Of a stretch of DNA of 26,026 bases, positions 7,561 to 16,089 are shown in pieces; positions within the stretch are counted from its first letter, which is position 1; the number at the start of each line of letters is the position of its first letter. The stretch comes from a virus. The notes beneath the pieces were generated by a model, which had not been told where the DNA came from, made no database searches, and saw nothing but the letters and a program-made list of their open reading frames with translations. The DNA is taken from positions 1 to 26,026 of the IMG/VR virus record IMGVR_UViG_3300048772_000190; one strand, 5' to 3'. Both the position numbers and the translations under genes were made by a program.

Positions 7561-10500
7561 TTAATAATATTCTATTACTTCTATAAATCCTGAACCTCCA
7601 TTTCCTCCTGCACCTGTTGTGCCACTTGTATTACCATTTCCTCCCGTGCCAACTGTATAAGAATAAGATGTTGCTGGAGAAGTAATATAAGCATCAATGT
7701 AACCGCCAGATCCTCCACCACTTCCAGCATTATTACCACCGCTTGTATTTAAACCACCAGCACCACCTCCTCCTGAACCAGAATTTGGAGTGGCAGAAGT
7801 TCCAATTCCATAAGTAGCCGCATTTGAACCTCCTGCACCAGCACCACCAAATGGAGTTGAACCACCCATACCTCCTGTTTCTCCAGCAGTAGTATTTGCA
7901 GTATAACTTCCTCCTTGTCCAGCTCCACCTCCAAGTGCAACACCTATTGCACCTGCTCCAATAGTTGCAGAACTAGTCGCACTGGCTCTATTTGAAACTG
8001 CTGCCCAACCTGCACCTGCTGTTAAAAAACTTGTGCCAAAAGTTGAAGTTGCTCCACTTGTTCCAACACCATTCGCACTTCCACCTCCTGCTCCACCTCC
8101 AACCATTTTTACTTCAATATATGCAACTCCAGCAGGAGTTGTATATGTTCCTGAGCCAGATGTGAAAATTTGAATAGTCATTCTCTGTTTTGTCCAAATG
8201 GTAGATGTCCCTGTTGATGTAAGTATTTGTCTTGTTGTGCCTGTAGCATTTGTAGAATCATAAAGTCCACCAGTAAGGTGTTCATTTCCCTGAACTGTTT
8301 CTCCATAATCAGTTAATGTTCCATTGACTGTAAGCTGTTGAGAAGATGTAGCAGTATTGAATTGACCGTAGATAAGAGATTTTGTTTTGTCACCTACATA
8401 ACTTCCTGTATCGTAATCATTTATAAAGAGTTCGTTATTTGTAGAAGTTGCATATTGACCTGCATCATATCCCAAAGCTACTGATGAATTACCACTTAAG
8501 TTAAATAAAGCATTCATACCATTTGCAGTGTTGTAAGAACCTGTGGTGTTGGATAAGAGAGCATAATAACCATTTGCAGTGTTGTAAGAACCTGCGGTGT
8601 TGGAGTAGAGAGCAAAATCGCCATTTGCGGTGTTGTAACCACCTGCGGTGTTGGAGACGAGAGCATAATAACCATTTGCAGTGTTGTAAGAACCTGCGGT
8701 GTTGGAGTAGAGAGCAAAATCGCCATTTGCGGTGTTGTAACCACCTGTGGTGTTGAAGACGAGAGCATAATAACCATTTGCAGTGTTGTTGGAACCTGTC
8801 ATCGTCAGATTTCCTGCTCTGCCAAAGAAATAATTATTGAGTGTTGTGCTTGCTTCTGCTATTACATAACCGTTGTATTGATAACTTCCACCTGTATTAA
8901 CTCCAAGAGTATTGACATTTGAAAGAGATTGATTGTTGAGATTCACGTTTGTAGTTGCACCTGTATAAGGAACATACAAAGTTGAAGAAGCAGACGGAAT
9001 GAATGGCAATGAAGTGCTGGCAGAAACTAAAAGATACAAAGACGAGCTGGCCGATGGAATATAAGCAAGAGATGTTGAAGCAGATAATGTCAAAAATGTA
9101 TTATTGACATAAGTCGTGCTTGCATAGGTGGAAGAAGCATAACTGTAAGTCATATAGCTCAAAAGTGTTCCCGAAGTTGCAAATAATGAAGACGATGCTA
9201 TTGGAATATAAGCCAAACTCGTGCTTGCAGAATTGAGAAGATAAAGAGAACTTGAAGCATAAGGAATGAAAGCGGTGGAAGTTGCTGTGATGTAGTTTGA
9301 CGGATTGCTATTTAAATAATAAAGAGATGAACTAGCGAACGGAATAAATGCAGTTGAAGTGGCAGTGATGTAGCCGGCTGGGTTTGAATTCAAATAATAC
9401 AAAGATGAAGAAGCAATAGGAATGTATGCCAAAGATGTTGAAGCAGAATTCAAAAGATATAGAGATGAGGATGCTATCGGAACATATGCAAGTGAAGTAG
9501 ATGCACTATTTAAAAGAAATAATGATGAACTGGCTAAAGGCAAGTAAGTTGAAGTCGCATAAGCAAAAGTCATATAATTTGACAAGTTTACAGAACTTGA
9601 TGTCGCAATAACATTTCCATTTGCATCAGTTCCTAAAATTGAATTCTTAATATTTGGAAGTATTAAAGCTAAAGTTGTCGTGGTTGCTATCGTAGTGGAA
9701 GCATTCAAATACAATATTTGGTCAGCTAAACTGACATCCATTACTCCATAAATAATTGAATGTGTCTTATCATTTTGATAACTTCCTGTTTGATTATTAT
9801 TTATGAATAATTCATTTGATGTGTTTGTCGCATAATATCCAGCATAAGAACCTAAAGCTATATTGTATGCTCCCGTACTATGATATAAAGAACTATCACC
9901 AACCGATGTATTATAATATCCATTTCCAGATTCCAAAGAATTTGAACCAACAGTAGTATTGTGTGAACCAGTTATAACCAAATTTTCAGCATTATATCCG
10001 ACAGAGGTATTGTTACTTCCAGTTTGTATTGCGTCTAGATTTGAATATCCGATTGCTGTATTTTGGCTTGCACTACGACTATCATTCATATTATACGCAC
10101 CAATAGAGACATTTTGCGAACCAGTAGTGTTATCGTTAAGAGTTTCCATACCGTAAGCTGTATTTTCTGAACCTGTCGTATTGTTGCTCAAAGAATACAA
10201 ACCTATTCCAAAATTCATTTGTCCTGTCATTGTTTTGTTTCCAGCTCCGTTTGAAAAATAGTTTTGGTTGGAAGTATCAAAAATTCCAATATAATAACCA
10301 TTTAAAATATATGGGATATATTCACTAGTTGCAGTTGCAATAGTTAAATAAGTAGAACTTGCATAGTCATAAGTTGGATAGTTCAATAAACTTGAAGTTG
10401 TTGAACTTATATATCCTGCTGGATTTGAAGCGAGATAGTAAAGTGAAGAAGATGCTAGAGGAATATATGAAAGTGAAGTTGAAGCTGAAAGTGGAATGAA

Positions 10501-10890
10501 TGTTGCACTCACCCAAGTTGTCGAAGCGTAAGTTGATGAAGCGTAACTAAATGTCATGTAACTGGAAGTTGCATTTGCAATTGAAAGATATGTTGATGAT
10601 GCATCTATTAAAGACAAGTAAGTATTAGCAGCAGTTGTTGTACTTAGTTTGGATAATAATTGGTTCCATAAATCTGTTTGATTAGATAATGTTCCTGTTA
10701 TATTTCCCCACATCAAAGTTCCAGAACTACAAGCTGTACTTGAAGCTATATAAAGTCCATTACTGCCAGACATCAAACAATATCCACTTCCTGGAGCAAT
10801 AGGAACTGTTGTTTGTGGATTGCTAGCAATTCCAAAGTTTGGAAGGAATAAGAGTGTTGCCAATATTAATGATGTAATTATTTTTTTCAT
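7561..10890 (-). CDS. Large repeat fibre/adhesin with signal peptide and glycine-rich tip
   Basis: An 1109-residue fibre-like protein. Residues 1-24 form a textbook signal peptide: MKKIITSLIL, a hydrophobic core, and a likely cut near GIAS. A tail-fibre-like segment follows (SGTLMWGNITGTLSNQTDLW). Residues ~100-210 and ~430-640 consist of ASST/ASTS-rich repeats (STSLAYIPIASSSLY). Two blocks of trimeric-adhesin-head-like (Hep/Hag, YadA-type) repeats lie at ~220-395 and ~690-850, each closed by NELFIN...SLIYG-like modules, which suggests internal duplication. YVPYTGATTNVNLNNQSLSN is a common tail-fibre phrase. Residues ~904-1109 are a glycine-rich domain opening with FTSGSGTYTTPAGV and ending GGNGGSGFIEVIEYY, typical of receptor-binding tips. 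The role is host or surface attachment. A signal peptide on a virion fibre is unusual; a secreted adhesin made by the infected cell is the alternative. Confidence 0.85.
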   Translation of the reverse strand: MKKIITSLILATLLFLPNFGIASNPQTTVPIAPGSGYCLMSGSNGLYIASSTACSSGTLMWGNITGTLSNQTDLWNQLLSKLSTTTAANTYLSLIDASSTYLSIANATSSYMTFSYASSTYASTTWVSATFIPLSASTSLSYIPLASSSLYYLASNPAGYISSTTSSLLNYPTYDYASSTYLTIATATSEYIPYILNGYYIGIFDTSNQNYFSNGAGNKTMTGQMNFGIGLYSLSNNTTGSENTAYGMETLNDNTTGSQNVSIGAYNMNDSRSASQNTAIGYSNLDAIQTGSNNTSVGYNAENLVITGSHNTTVGSNSLESGNGYYNTSVGDSSLYHSTGAYNIALGSYAGYYATNTSNELFINNNQTGSYQNDKTHSIIYGVMDVSLADQILYLNASTTIATTTTLALILPNIKNSILGTDANGNVIATSSSVNLSNYMTFAYATSTYLPLASSSLFLLNSASTSLAYVPIASSSLYLLNSASTSLAYIPIASSSLYYLNSNPAGYITATSTAFIPFASSSLYYLNSNPSNYITATSTAFIPYASSSLYLLNSASTSLAYIPIASSSLFATSGTLLSYMTYSYASSTYASTTYVNNTFLTLSASTSLAYIPSASSSLYLLVSASTSLPFIPSASSTLYVPYTGATTNVNLNNQSLSNVNTLGVNTGGSYQYNGYVIAEASTTLNNYFFGRAGNLTMTGSNNTANGYYALVFNTTGGYNTANGDFALYSNTAGSYNTANGYYALVSNTAGGYNTANGDFALYSNTAGSYNTANGYYALLSNTTGSYNTANGMNALFNLSGNSSVALGYDAGQYATSTNNELFINDYDTGSYVGDKTKSLIYGQFNTATSSQQLTVNGTLTDYGETVQGNEHLTGGLYDSTNATGTTRQILTSTGTSTIWTKQRMTIQIFTSGSGTYTTPAGVAYIEVKMVGGGAGGGSANGVGTSGATSTFGTSFLTAGAGWAAVSNRASATSSATIGAGAIGVALGGGAGQGGSYTANTTAGETGGMGGSTPFGGAGAGGSNAATYGIGTSATPNSGSGGGGAGGLNTSGGNNAGSGGGSGGYIDAYITSPATSYSYTVGTGGNGNTSGTTGAGGNGGSGFIEVIEYY
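8512..8800 (-). repeat. 51-bp tandem repeat (6 copies) inside the fibre gene
   Basis: The string atttgc(a/g)gtgttgtaa recurs at 8521, 8572, 8623, 8674, 8725 and 8776, an exact period of 51 bases (17 codons: TANGYYAL.SNT.G.YN). Alternating variants (GYYAL and GDFALYS) give a 102-base higher-order unit with nearly identical copies, which indicates recent duplication by slippage or unequal recombination. It encodes part of the second Hep/Hag block. Confidence 0.93.
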
Positions 10891-10893
10891 ATA

Positions 10894-11154
10894 TTAAGCT
10901 GTTACATAAATCATGGCTGTTAAAGTACTTTGTGGTGCTGGTGTTGTGGTTGCAGTGAATGTCAATCCATTCCAAGTCCATCTATCATTTTCTTCGTAGG
11001 CACCATTATCTATAATTAAATAAGTTGGTTTTTTATTATCTTGAAAAGTAAAATCTTGATTAGTTCCATCAACCACTCCAGAAGTAATTGACAATGGTTG
11101 AAAGCCACTACCAACTCCACCCTTTGATTTAATTTGTATTCTATTGCTACCCAT
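10894..11154 (-). CDS. Small beta-rich protein, probably virion-associated
   Basis: An 86-residue protein of beta-strand-like character. It opens MGSNRIQIKSKGG and contains 'LSITSGVVDGTNQDFTFQDN', TYLIIDNGAYEEND and RWTWNGLTFTATTTP, a pattern seen in small phage fibre or decoration proteins that carry a value-like beta module. It has one of the few visible Shine-Dalgarno sequences here (AAGGA about 10 bases ahead of the ATG). It lies 3 bases ahead of the fibre gene and 4 bases after the next small protein, which suggests they form one structural unit. Chaperone or base of the fibre are possible roles; no known family is claimed. Confidence 0.7.
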   Translation of the reverse strand: MGSNRIQIKSKGGVGSGFQPLSITSGVVDGTNQDFTFQDNKKPTYLIIDNGAYEENDRWTWNGLTFTATTTPAPQSTLTAMIYVTA

Positions 11155-11158
11155 AATT

Positions 11159-11449
11159 TTAAGATCCTTTCCACCAAGAATAAACTATCACATCTCCTTG
11201 TGTTCCGACCACAACAACATTCTTGACATCTGCAATTACATCTAAGTTATATATTTCATCTGCATGTATGGGTATTCCAATTACAGGACTAAGTGATACT
11301 GAATTGCCTCCAACAATTATATCTCCTGTATTATTTACATCTGCTCTCAAATCTAATCTGACACAAGGAATAGATCCACTCAAGTTCTGAGGAACTCCAG
11401 TTTCTTGTATAATGCATCTTCCACAATTATTACCACCGTTATTGTACAT
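11159..11449 (-). CDS. Small Cys-containing beta-rich protein of unknown function
   Basis: A 96-residue protein starting MYNNGGNNCGRCIIQETG with a CxxC pair and a third Cys at about residue 29. The remainder alternates hydrophobic and polar residues as in beta strands (VRLDLRADVNNTGDIIVGG, NLDVIADVKNVVVVGTQG). Together with the neighbouring 86-residue protein it lies between portal and fibre genes, so a decoration, minor head or fibre-attachment role is plausible. I do not recognise a family. Confidence 0.65.
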   Translation of the reverse strand: MYNNGGNNCGRCIIQETGVPQNLSGSIPCVRLDLRADVNNTGDIIVGGNSVSLSPVIGIPIHADEIYNLDVIADVKNVVVVGTQGDVIVYSWWKGS

Positions 11450-11453
11450 TGTT

Positions 11454-13871
11454 TTAATTTTTTACAAAAACACAATATTTAATTCCTCTTTCATCTTTTA
11501 AGGTAACTATTCCTCCATATGATTCAGGTTTATTTTTTGAAAAATTCTTTAAAGACTTTAAGGCTTGATTATAATCATATGTATAAAATAATTCAGATAA
11601 ATTATATTTAACTATGTTTGATTCACTCCAATTTTTAAATATGTTTTTTATATTAATTCTAGCCTTATCGTCTTTAATAAGTTCTCCAAACATAACAGGA
11701 CTATCTTTAAATTCATTTTCAGAATCTATTATAGAATCAGGTTGTTTTATATTAGAAGATTTATTTATATTTTTATTCTCAATGAGTGAATTAAATAATT
11801 TTAAAATCTCAGGAGCACCTTCAAAATATTTTTGAATTGACGAACTTGAATCTTTCCATCTATTTATATCTCCCTTAAATTGATAATCAAATCCAAATAT
11901 TCTTTTATTTGGAGTTACTATGTATTGGTTTACTCTTCTATCTCCAAGAATTAATTCCTTTTCAATTAACCATAAATTTGCCAAATCTTTTATGGCTTGA
12001 TGATAACTATCAGGATCTCTATTCATATCTTTTAATACTAATTGACTATCTAAATTATAACCATATATATAATCACTAACTAAATAATAGTCAAACTTTC
12101 TTGAACCTAGACCTCTAGCTTTCCACTTCTCTGAATCATACTCTGATGTCATGGTAATATATCTTTCAAATTCACATTTAACAGATTCTGATGGTAATAA
12201 GTTTATGCAATCATTATAATTTACCTTTCTTATAGTGGGAACATTGAGTCCCAACTCACTTAATTTGTTTGATAATTCTATTTCAAGATTTTGACTCATC
12301 ATATTTACTGCAACAGGAGGTTTTATTACAATTCCGTTTTGAGATATTATATTGAAACAGATAAATGGTTGTGAGTATCCTCTATCATCCATCCATGTCT
12401 TATAACCATCAATGGTCATAATAGATTTTTCTATTCTTTGTTCATTATAGTTTTCTTCGTTGCCAACGACAGCATCTTCTTCAGTCTTGCCTTTATCAAC
12501 AACTTCAGGAGTCATTTTTACATAGCCACTTCCTGTCATCAACATTGGTTCATTTGCCCATTCATCAAATGGTAACAACCCCATCTTGTTTCTAACTTCA
12601 TTAATAGTCATGGTTCCGTTCTTTAAGGCTGTATCTGTCACCCTTGAGTTCACTTCTGGATCAGTTCTATCGTCAACAAGCCAATCAAATTCTAGGTCTG
12701 TAAAACCAAAATCCTTCCAAATGACTTCTTGATTAAAGACTTCTTTAATGAGATGCAATATTGAACCATATCCTTTTTCTTCAGAAAGACCTACTTGTGT
12801 TTGTGATGTTGCTTTATTCAAATCATCCACTAATCCAATATCCTGTCCCGACAATCCATATGATGCAGCAGCAAGTCTAGCTAGGAATTCTGTATATTCC
12901 ATGAACTGCATATCATTATTATTCTGATCTTTTATTTTAATTACTTCAACTTCTCCGCCGGCTGTCATTGCGGGTCTATGGAAAGAACCATTCATTTCAG
13001 AATAAATATATTCTCTTGCAGCTTCAAGATCGCCTTGTGTCATTTGACCTTTGAAATTCAAAAGTGTTGGAGGAAATGATCCTTCTTCAAAATAAGTGCC
13101 ATTATAATTATCAGCATTTAAAAGATTTGACACAACAGATAAGATACCTTCAATTGGAGATAAACCATAACCAAATGTTTCCATTGCGCCTTGTGGATGC
13201 ATATGAAAGTATAGAAAATCTTTCTTTGGCCAAGCAGCTACTATCTCTCCAGATTCAGGACCTCCATACATAGAATTATCCATTACTTGAATATATGACA
13301 CAGGTAATTCTATTCTTCCTGTTTTTGTCGATAATGGTATAACTGCATCTTGATTTCCCTTTTCATCAAAGACAGGTCTAACCGTTGCGGCATCTACGAA
13401 ATGTAATTCTGCAAGATCTCCATTAGGGTATCTAGTCTTTTCAATAGATACTGAGTCAAGTACAAGAAGATCTTCAAGCATCTTATCTAGAAGAGTTCTA
13501 AATGTTTCATCATTATGATTTGGATGTTTAAATATCTCCTCAAGCTTTTTTACTTGTTCTGGGTCTGGTTCCTTTAAAGGATCAATGCTCTTGATTTGCC
13601 ATTTAGTTTTGGTTATCTTTTCTTTAAGAACAGTAATACAAATTCTAATGATTGGTACTGATACAGCTATTCTTCTAAGGGTGTCAAAAGAAACACGTCC
13701 AGGTTTGGACATACCCTTTTCAATCATCTTAGCATTTCTTTGTTTTCTATTGTCAAAAGACAAAGAACGTATTGATGTTGTTTTTTCACTTTTATTAAAA
13801 TAAGGAAATGCAGGAAAAGTTACTTTCTTTTCTGTTGCAACCTTTTTTGGAGTTTTTGTTTTTGATGCCAT
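11454..13871 (-). CDS. Portal protein fused to a C-terminal kinase-like domain
   Basis: An 805-residue protein. Residues ~55-455 are a standard phage portal: VPIIRICITVLKEKITKTKW, a central wing region, 'FEEGSFPPTLLNFKGQMTQG', 'FMEYTEFLARLAAASYGLSG', and a clip/stem ending in GTMTINEVRNKMGLLPFDEW. After an acidic linker (456-480), residues ~485-700 resemble a HipA/PI3-4-kinase-like fold: GIVIKPP with K517, 'NLEIELSNKLSELGLNVP' with E530, a hinge-like YYLVSDYIYGYNL, catalytic-loop-like LILGDRRVNQYIV (D644) and DFG-like IFGFDYQF (D662). The metal-binding Asn is at +4 (N648), with Gln at the usual +5 position, so activity is uncertain. A further ~100 residues of unknown fold follow. Portals form a 12-mer at the packaging vertex, so the extra domain would be present in 12 copies, probably facing the capsid interior. 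Confidence 0.9.
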   Translation of the reverse strand: MASKTKTPKKVATEKKVTFPAFPYFNKSEKTTSIRSLSFDNRKQRNAKMIEKGMSKPGRVSFDTLRRIAVSVPIIRICITVLKEKITKTKWQIKSIDPLKEPDPEQVKKLEEIFKHPNHNDETFRTLLDKMLEDLLVLDSVSIEKTRYPNGDLAELHFVDAATVRPVFDEKGNQDAVIPLSTKTGRIELPVSYIQVMDNSMYGGPESGEIVAAWPKKDFLYFHMHPQGAMETFGYGLSPIEGILSVVSNLLNADNYNGTYFEEGSFPPTLLNFKGQMTQGDLEAAREYIYSEMNGSFHRPAMTAGGEVEVIKIKDQNNNDMQFMEYTEFLARLAAASYGLSGQDIGLVDDLNKATSQTQVGLSEEKGYGSILHLIKEVFNQEVIWKDFGFTDLEFDWLVDDRTDPEVNSRVTDTALKNGTMTINEVRNKMGLLPFDEWANEPMLMTGSGYVKMTPEVVDKGKTEEDAVVGNEENYNEQRIEKSIMTIDGYKTWMDDRGYSQPFICFNIISQNGIVIKPPVAVNMMSQNLEIELSNKLSELGLNVPTIRKVNYNDCINLLPSESVKCEFERYITMTSEYDSEKWKARGLGSRKFDYYLVSDYIYGYNLDSQLVLKDMNRDPDSYHQAIKDLANLWLIEKELILGDRRVNQYIVTPNKRIFGFDYQFKGDINRWKDSSSSIQKYFEGAPEILKLFNSLIENKNINKSSNIKQPDSIIDSENEFKDSPVMFGELIKDDKARINIKNIFKNWSESNIVKYNLSELFYTYDYNQALKSLKNFSKNKPESYGGIVTLKDERGIKYCVFVKN

Positions 13872-13908
13872 ATTATATTGTGGTCTGCTATGATTATTAT
13901 AAAGAGAA

Positions 13909-14241
13909 TTATAATTTTTTATCTTTTTTAACTTTATTTCTTAAATGCCCGTATTCTGTATAAAATTTCTTTTTCTTAAGATGAAGTAATGTAATGATTT
14001 CTTGGCTATTATATCCCATTGATTTAAAAGCCAGGATCAGCGATTGCATTTGACTCATATTAAAGATTTCTAATTGAACGTCGTATGAGGTATATTCCTC
14101 TTCATCTGCAAGTAAATTTTCAAGTAAATATCTATCATGAGGCAAATCAACCTCAGAAACTGATGTCTGATATTCTAAATCATCTATGCAAATATGATTA
14201 CTTAGAGGTATTCTTATTGTTTTGTAAAACTGTTTTACCAT
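13909..14241 (-). CDS. Small protein with sigma-region-4-like helix-turn-helix
   Basis: A 110-residue protein. The C-terminal ~45 residues (MSQMQSLILAFKSMGYNSQE, then IITLLHLKKKKFYTEYGHLR) follow the 'hydrophobic-x3-GYS-x-EIA-x-L-x2-S/K-x4-Y' pattern of sigma-70 region 4-like helix-turn-helices, ending in a basic tail (NKVKKDKKL). The N-terminal half is acidic and unfamiliar. It lies directly ahead of the portal gene and overlaps the previous gene by 44 bases. A transcription regulator for late genes, or an anti-host or virion DNA-binding protein, would fit; the target is unknown. Confidence 0.72.
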   Translation of the reverse strand: MVKQFYKTIRIPLSNHICIDDLEYQTSVSEVDLPHDRYLLENLLADEEEYTSYDVQLEIFNMSQMQSLILAFKSMGYNSQEIITLLHLKKKKFYTEYGHLRNKVKKDKKL

Positions 14242-14794
14242 TATGTTTATGCCATAATTTTATCATTGATATCGTCCAATCATTTAAGAACCAATCAACA
14301 TATGTGCTTGTTGTATCATTTCTTTTAAGAACAATAGCTACAGCAAATGAATCAGCAAAGAATTTTTGTAATGCAAACGCTGTCTCTCTATTACGTGTTG
14401 AGGCAAATACTTCAGAAAGAATAGGTACATTCTTCATTTTCTTAATAATTTTGCCCATATTTGTTTCTCGTCTTTTAAATTTATCTTCTTCCTCTTTAAG
14501 TCTTTTTAGGATATACATAAAGAACTGATCAATCTTTTCTATTTTTATTTGATCTCCTTTGTTTAAATCAATCCAGGCTTTTGTTATTCTATACAATAAA
14601 ACCTGAGAAGCAGAAATTGTCCAATCGTGCGGTAAATAAGAAGGAATACCCGGAAGCATTGGTGCACCCTCATCTTTTTCAATTTCATTAATGATACTCT
14701 CTTGAGCTATAACACCTTTCTTTTTAAGAAGTTCATTTGCTATTTTAGCAGCATCACGTAATTGTTGTATTGGTAATCTTCTTTTTTTCTTCAT
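14198..14794 (-). CDS. Unknown basic helical protein
   Basis: A 198-residue Lys-rich, mostly helical protein (PIQQLRDAAKIANELLKKKG; LKEEEDKFKRRETNMGKIIKK), ending in a basic tail. No catalytic motif is evident. It starts in an ATGA overlap with the gene before it and has one of the clearest Shine-Dalgarno sequences in the window (AAGGAG just ahead of the ATG). Position ahead of the portal suggests a head or packaging helper. No family recognised. Confidence 0.68.
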   Translation of the reverse strand: MKKKRRLPIQQLRDAAKIANELLKKKGVIAQESIINEIEKDEGAPMLPGIPSYLPHDWTISASQVLLYRITKAWIDLNKGDQIKIEKIDQFFMYILKRLKEEEDKFKRRETNMGKIIKKMKNVPILSEVFASTRNRETAFALQKFFADSFAVAIVLKRNDTTSTYVDWFLNDWTISMIKLWHKHNGKTVLQNNKNTSK

Positions 14795-15150
14795 ACTCTC
14801 CTTGTTATTTTAGTTCCTTTACTTTCAAACTCAGGATCATCTGTTGGAATTAACATTCCTTTAAATGCTGCAGGTACAACACTCTTTGGTCTTGTTAATT
14901 TCTTAACTTTTGGATTTGCAAAGCCAGTAACATCGTCCAAAGAATTTGGATCAATCTTTGGTTTTGTTTCTATGGGTGTTTCTGTTTTTGTATGTACAAA
15001 TGTTGGTGTAACTATATTTTCTGTAAGAGGAACAATTTTGAAATGAACTCCTTTCTTTTTAATAATCTCAATACGAACAGTCTCTGATTCATTTTCTGGT
15101 ATAAATTCTCCAGTGACTTCACATTTGATATATTTTGTTGCTTTAGCCAT
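14791..15150 (-). CDS. Unknown protein, Thr/Pro-rich middle
   Basis: A 119-residue protein. The first 45 residues are beta-like (YIKCEVTGEFIPENESETVR, IEIIKKKGVHFKIVPL), followed by a Thr/Pro/Lys-rich, probably flexible segment (FVHTKTETPIETKPKIDP). It ends with TGA inside ATGA of the next gene, which is direct evidence that TGA is a stop here. The start is in a TAATG overlap with the 77-residue protein. Not assigned to a family. Confidence 0.65.
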   Translation of the reverse strand: MAKATKYIKCEVTGEFIPENESETVRIEIIKKKGVHFKIVPLTENIVTPTFVHTKTETPIETKPKIDPNSLDDVTGFANPKVKKLTRPKSVVPAAFKGMLIPTDDPEFESKGTKITRRV

Positions 15151-15383
15151 TATATTGTTATGTTATTCATTAATAATTTTTGGATGATCTTAACCTTTTC
15201 GACATCAGGATATTTACCGCCCATTGGAGGAAATTTTATTAAAGTGTTTAAGGCAACAATATCAGAAGATGGATTTGCTAGATTGTTGAGTTTTTTTGAT
15301 AACCATTGCATAAATTCCATTGTGCCCATATCGACAATTTTCTTTCCATTAATTGTCGTGTTTAATATTTCGTATTCAGTCAT
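15150..15383 (-). CDS. Unknown small protein
   Basis: A 77-residue protein starting at MTEYEILN, one base after the stop of the preceding gene; a longer start at 15422 would lie inside that gene and is less likely. It contains MEFMQWLSKKLNNLANPSSD and KFPPMGGKYPDVEKVKIIQK, a mostly helical pattern. No motif identifies it. Confidence 0.6.
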   Translation of the reverse strand: MTEYEILNTTINGKKIVDMGTMEFMQWLSKKLNNLANPSSDIVALNTLIKFPPMGGKYPDVEKVKIIQKLLMNNITI

Positions 15384-15384
15384 G

Positions 15385-16089
15385 TTATTTATTATCTTCC
15401 ATCGCTTGCTTTGTAGCTTCACGATCTTTTTTAATTATTTCATCGACCTCTTTGTCTAATATTGAATATGGTCTTCCTGCATTGTCTAAATATATTCCAT
15501 ATCCCTTTTCTGCCATTCTTGCTTCTTTAACCTTATCAATCTTAGCGACCAACATTTCAGAACCTTGTCTAAATCTAATAGCCATATTTTGTAATGCCTT
15601 CTTAGAATTCTTTTCTTTAAGTAAGCCGTCACCTATATCTCGTAATAATGTTGATAGAATATCAGCAAGCATTTCAAAATCAAATCTAATTTGTGATTTG
15701 AATATTCTTGATTCTTTAGTATGTGCACCTTTGCTTGCAAATAATTCCATTAGAAATGAACTATGCTCTCTGCCCTGTTCAAATAAATATTGTGCTAATC
15801 TAGAATCTTTTTGCTCTTTGGTTAGATTCGAATCTAAAAAGACTTTGCCCAATGCTTTGTCTGTGATGCCTTCTCTAACAATCATTATCTCTTTATTATT
15901 GATTGTTGCCTTTTCATTTGGCATTGTTCCTAATTTTTTAAGTTTTGTATATGTTGGATCATCTTTAGCTATTTTAGGGCGTTTAGTATCTGTAGTCTTT
16001 GGAAGTTTAACTTCACCGCCAAGAATAGTATCAATTGCTTTTGTAAGTGCCTTACCACATCCATTCAAAGTTTTGATTTTTTTTGTCAT
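15385..16089 (-). CDS. Unknown helical protein
   Basis: A 234-residue basic protein, flexible at the N-terminus (about 1-60, Lys/Thr/Pro-rich) and helical from ~85 on (TKEQKDSRLAQYLFEQGREH, SQIRFDFEMLADILSTLLRD, LVAKIDKVKEARMAEKGYG). It sits one base or so from its neighbours on both sides and is therefore probably part of the same transcript as the portal. It may be a packaging or minor head component; no family is claimed. Confidence 0.68.
   Translation of the reverse strand: MTKKIKTLNGCGKALTKAIDTILGGEVKLPKTTDTKRPKIAKDDPTYTKLKKLGTMPNEKATINNKEIMIVREGITDKALGKVFLDSNLTKEQKDSRLAQYLFEQGREHSSFLMELFASKGAHTKESRIFKSQIRFDFEMLADILSTLLRDIGDGLLKEKNSKKALQNMAIRFRQGSEMLVAKIDKVKEARMAEKGYGIYLDNAGRPYSILDKEVDEIIKKDREATKQAMEDNK

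Noticed and set aside
8512-8800. CRISPR-like array of regularly spaced repeats
   Set aside because: The period is exactly 17 codons, there are no unique spacers, and the repeats encode the adhesin head motif in frame.
14791-14794. Recoded TGA as in Absconditabacteria/Gracilibacteria
   Set aside because: TGA ends genes in tight ATGA overlaps (14791 and 17971) with normal-looking downstream starts, and no family-conserved frame is interrupted by TGA.
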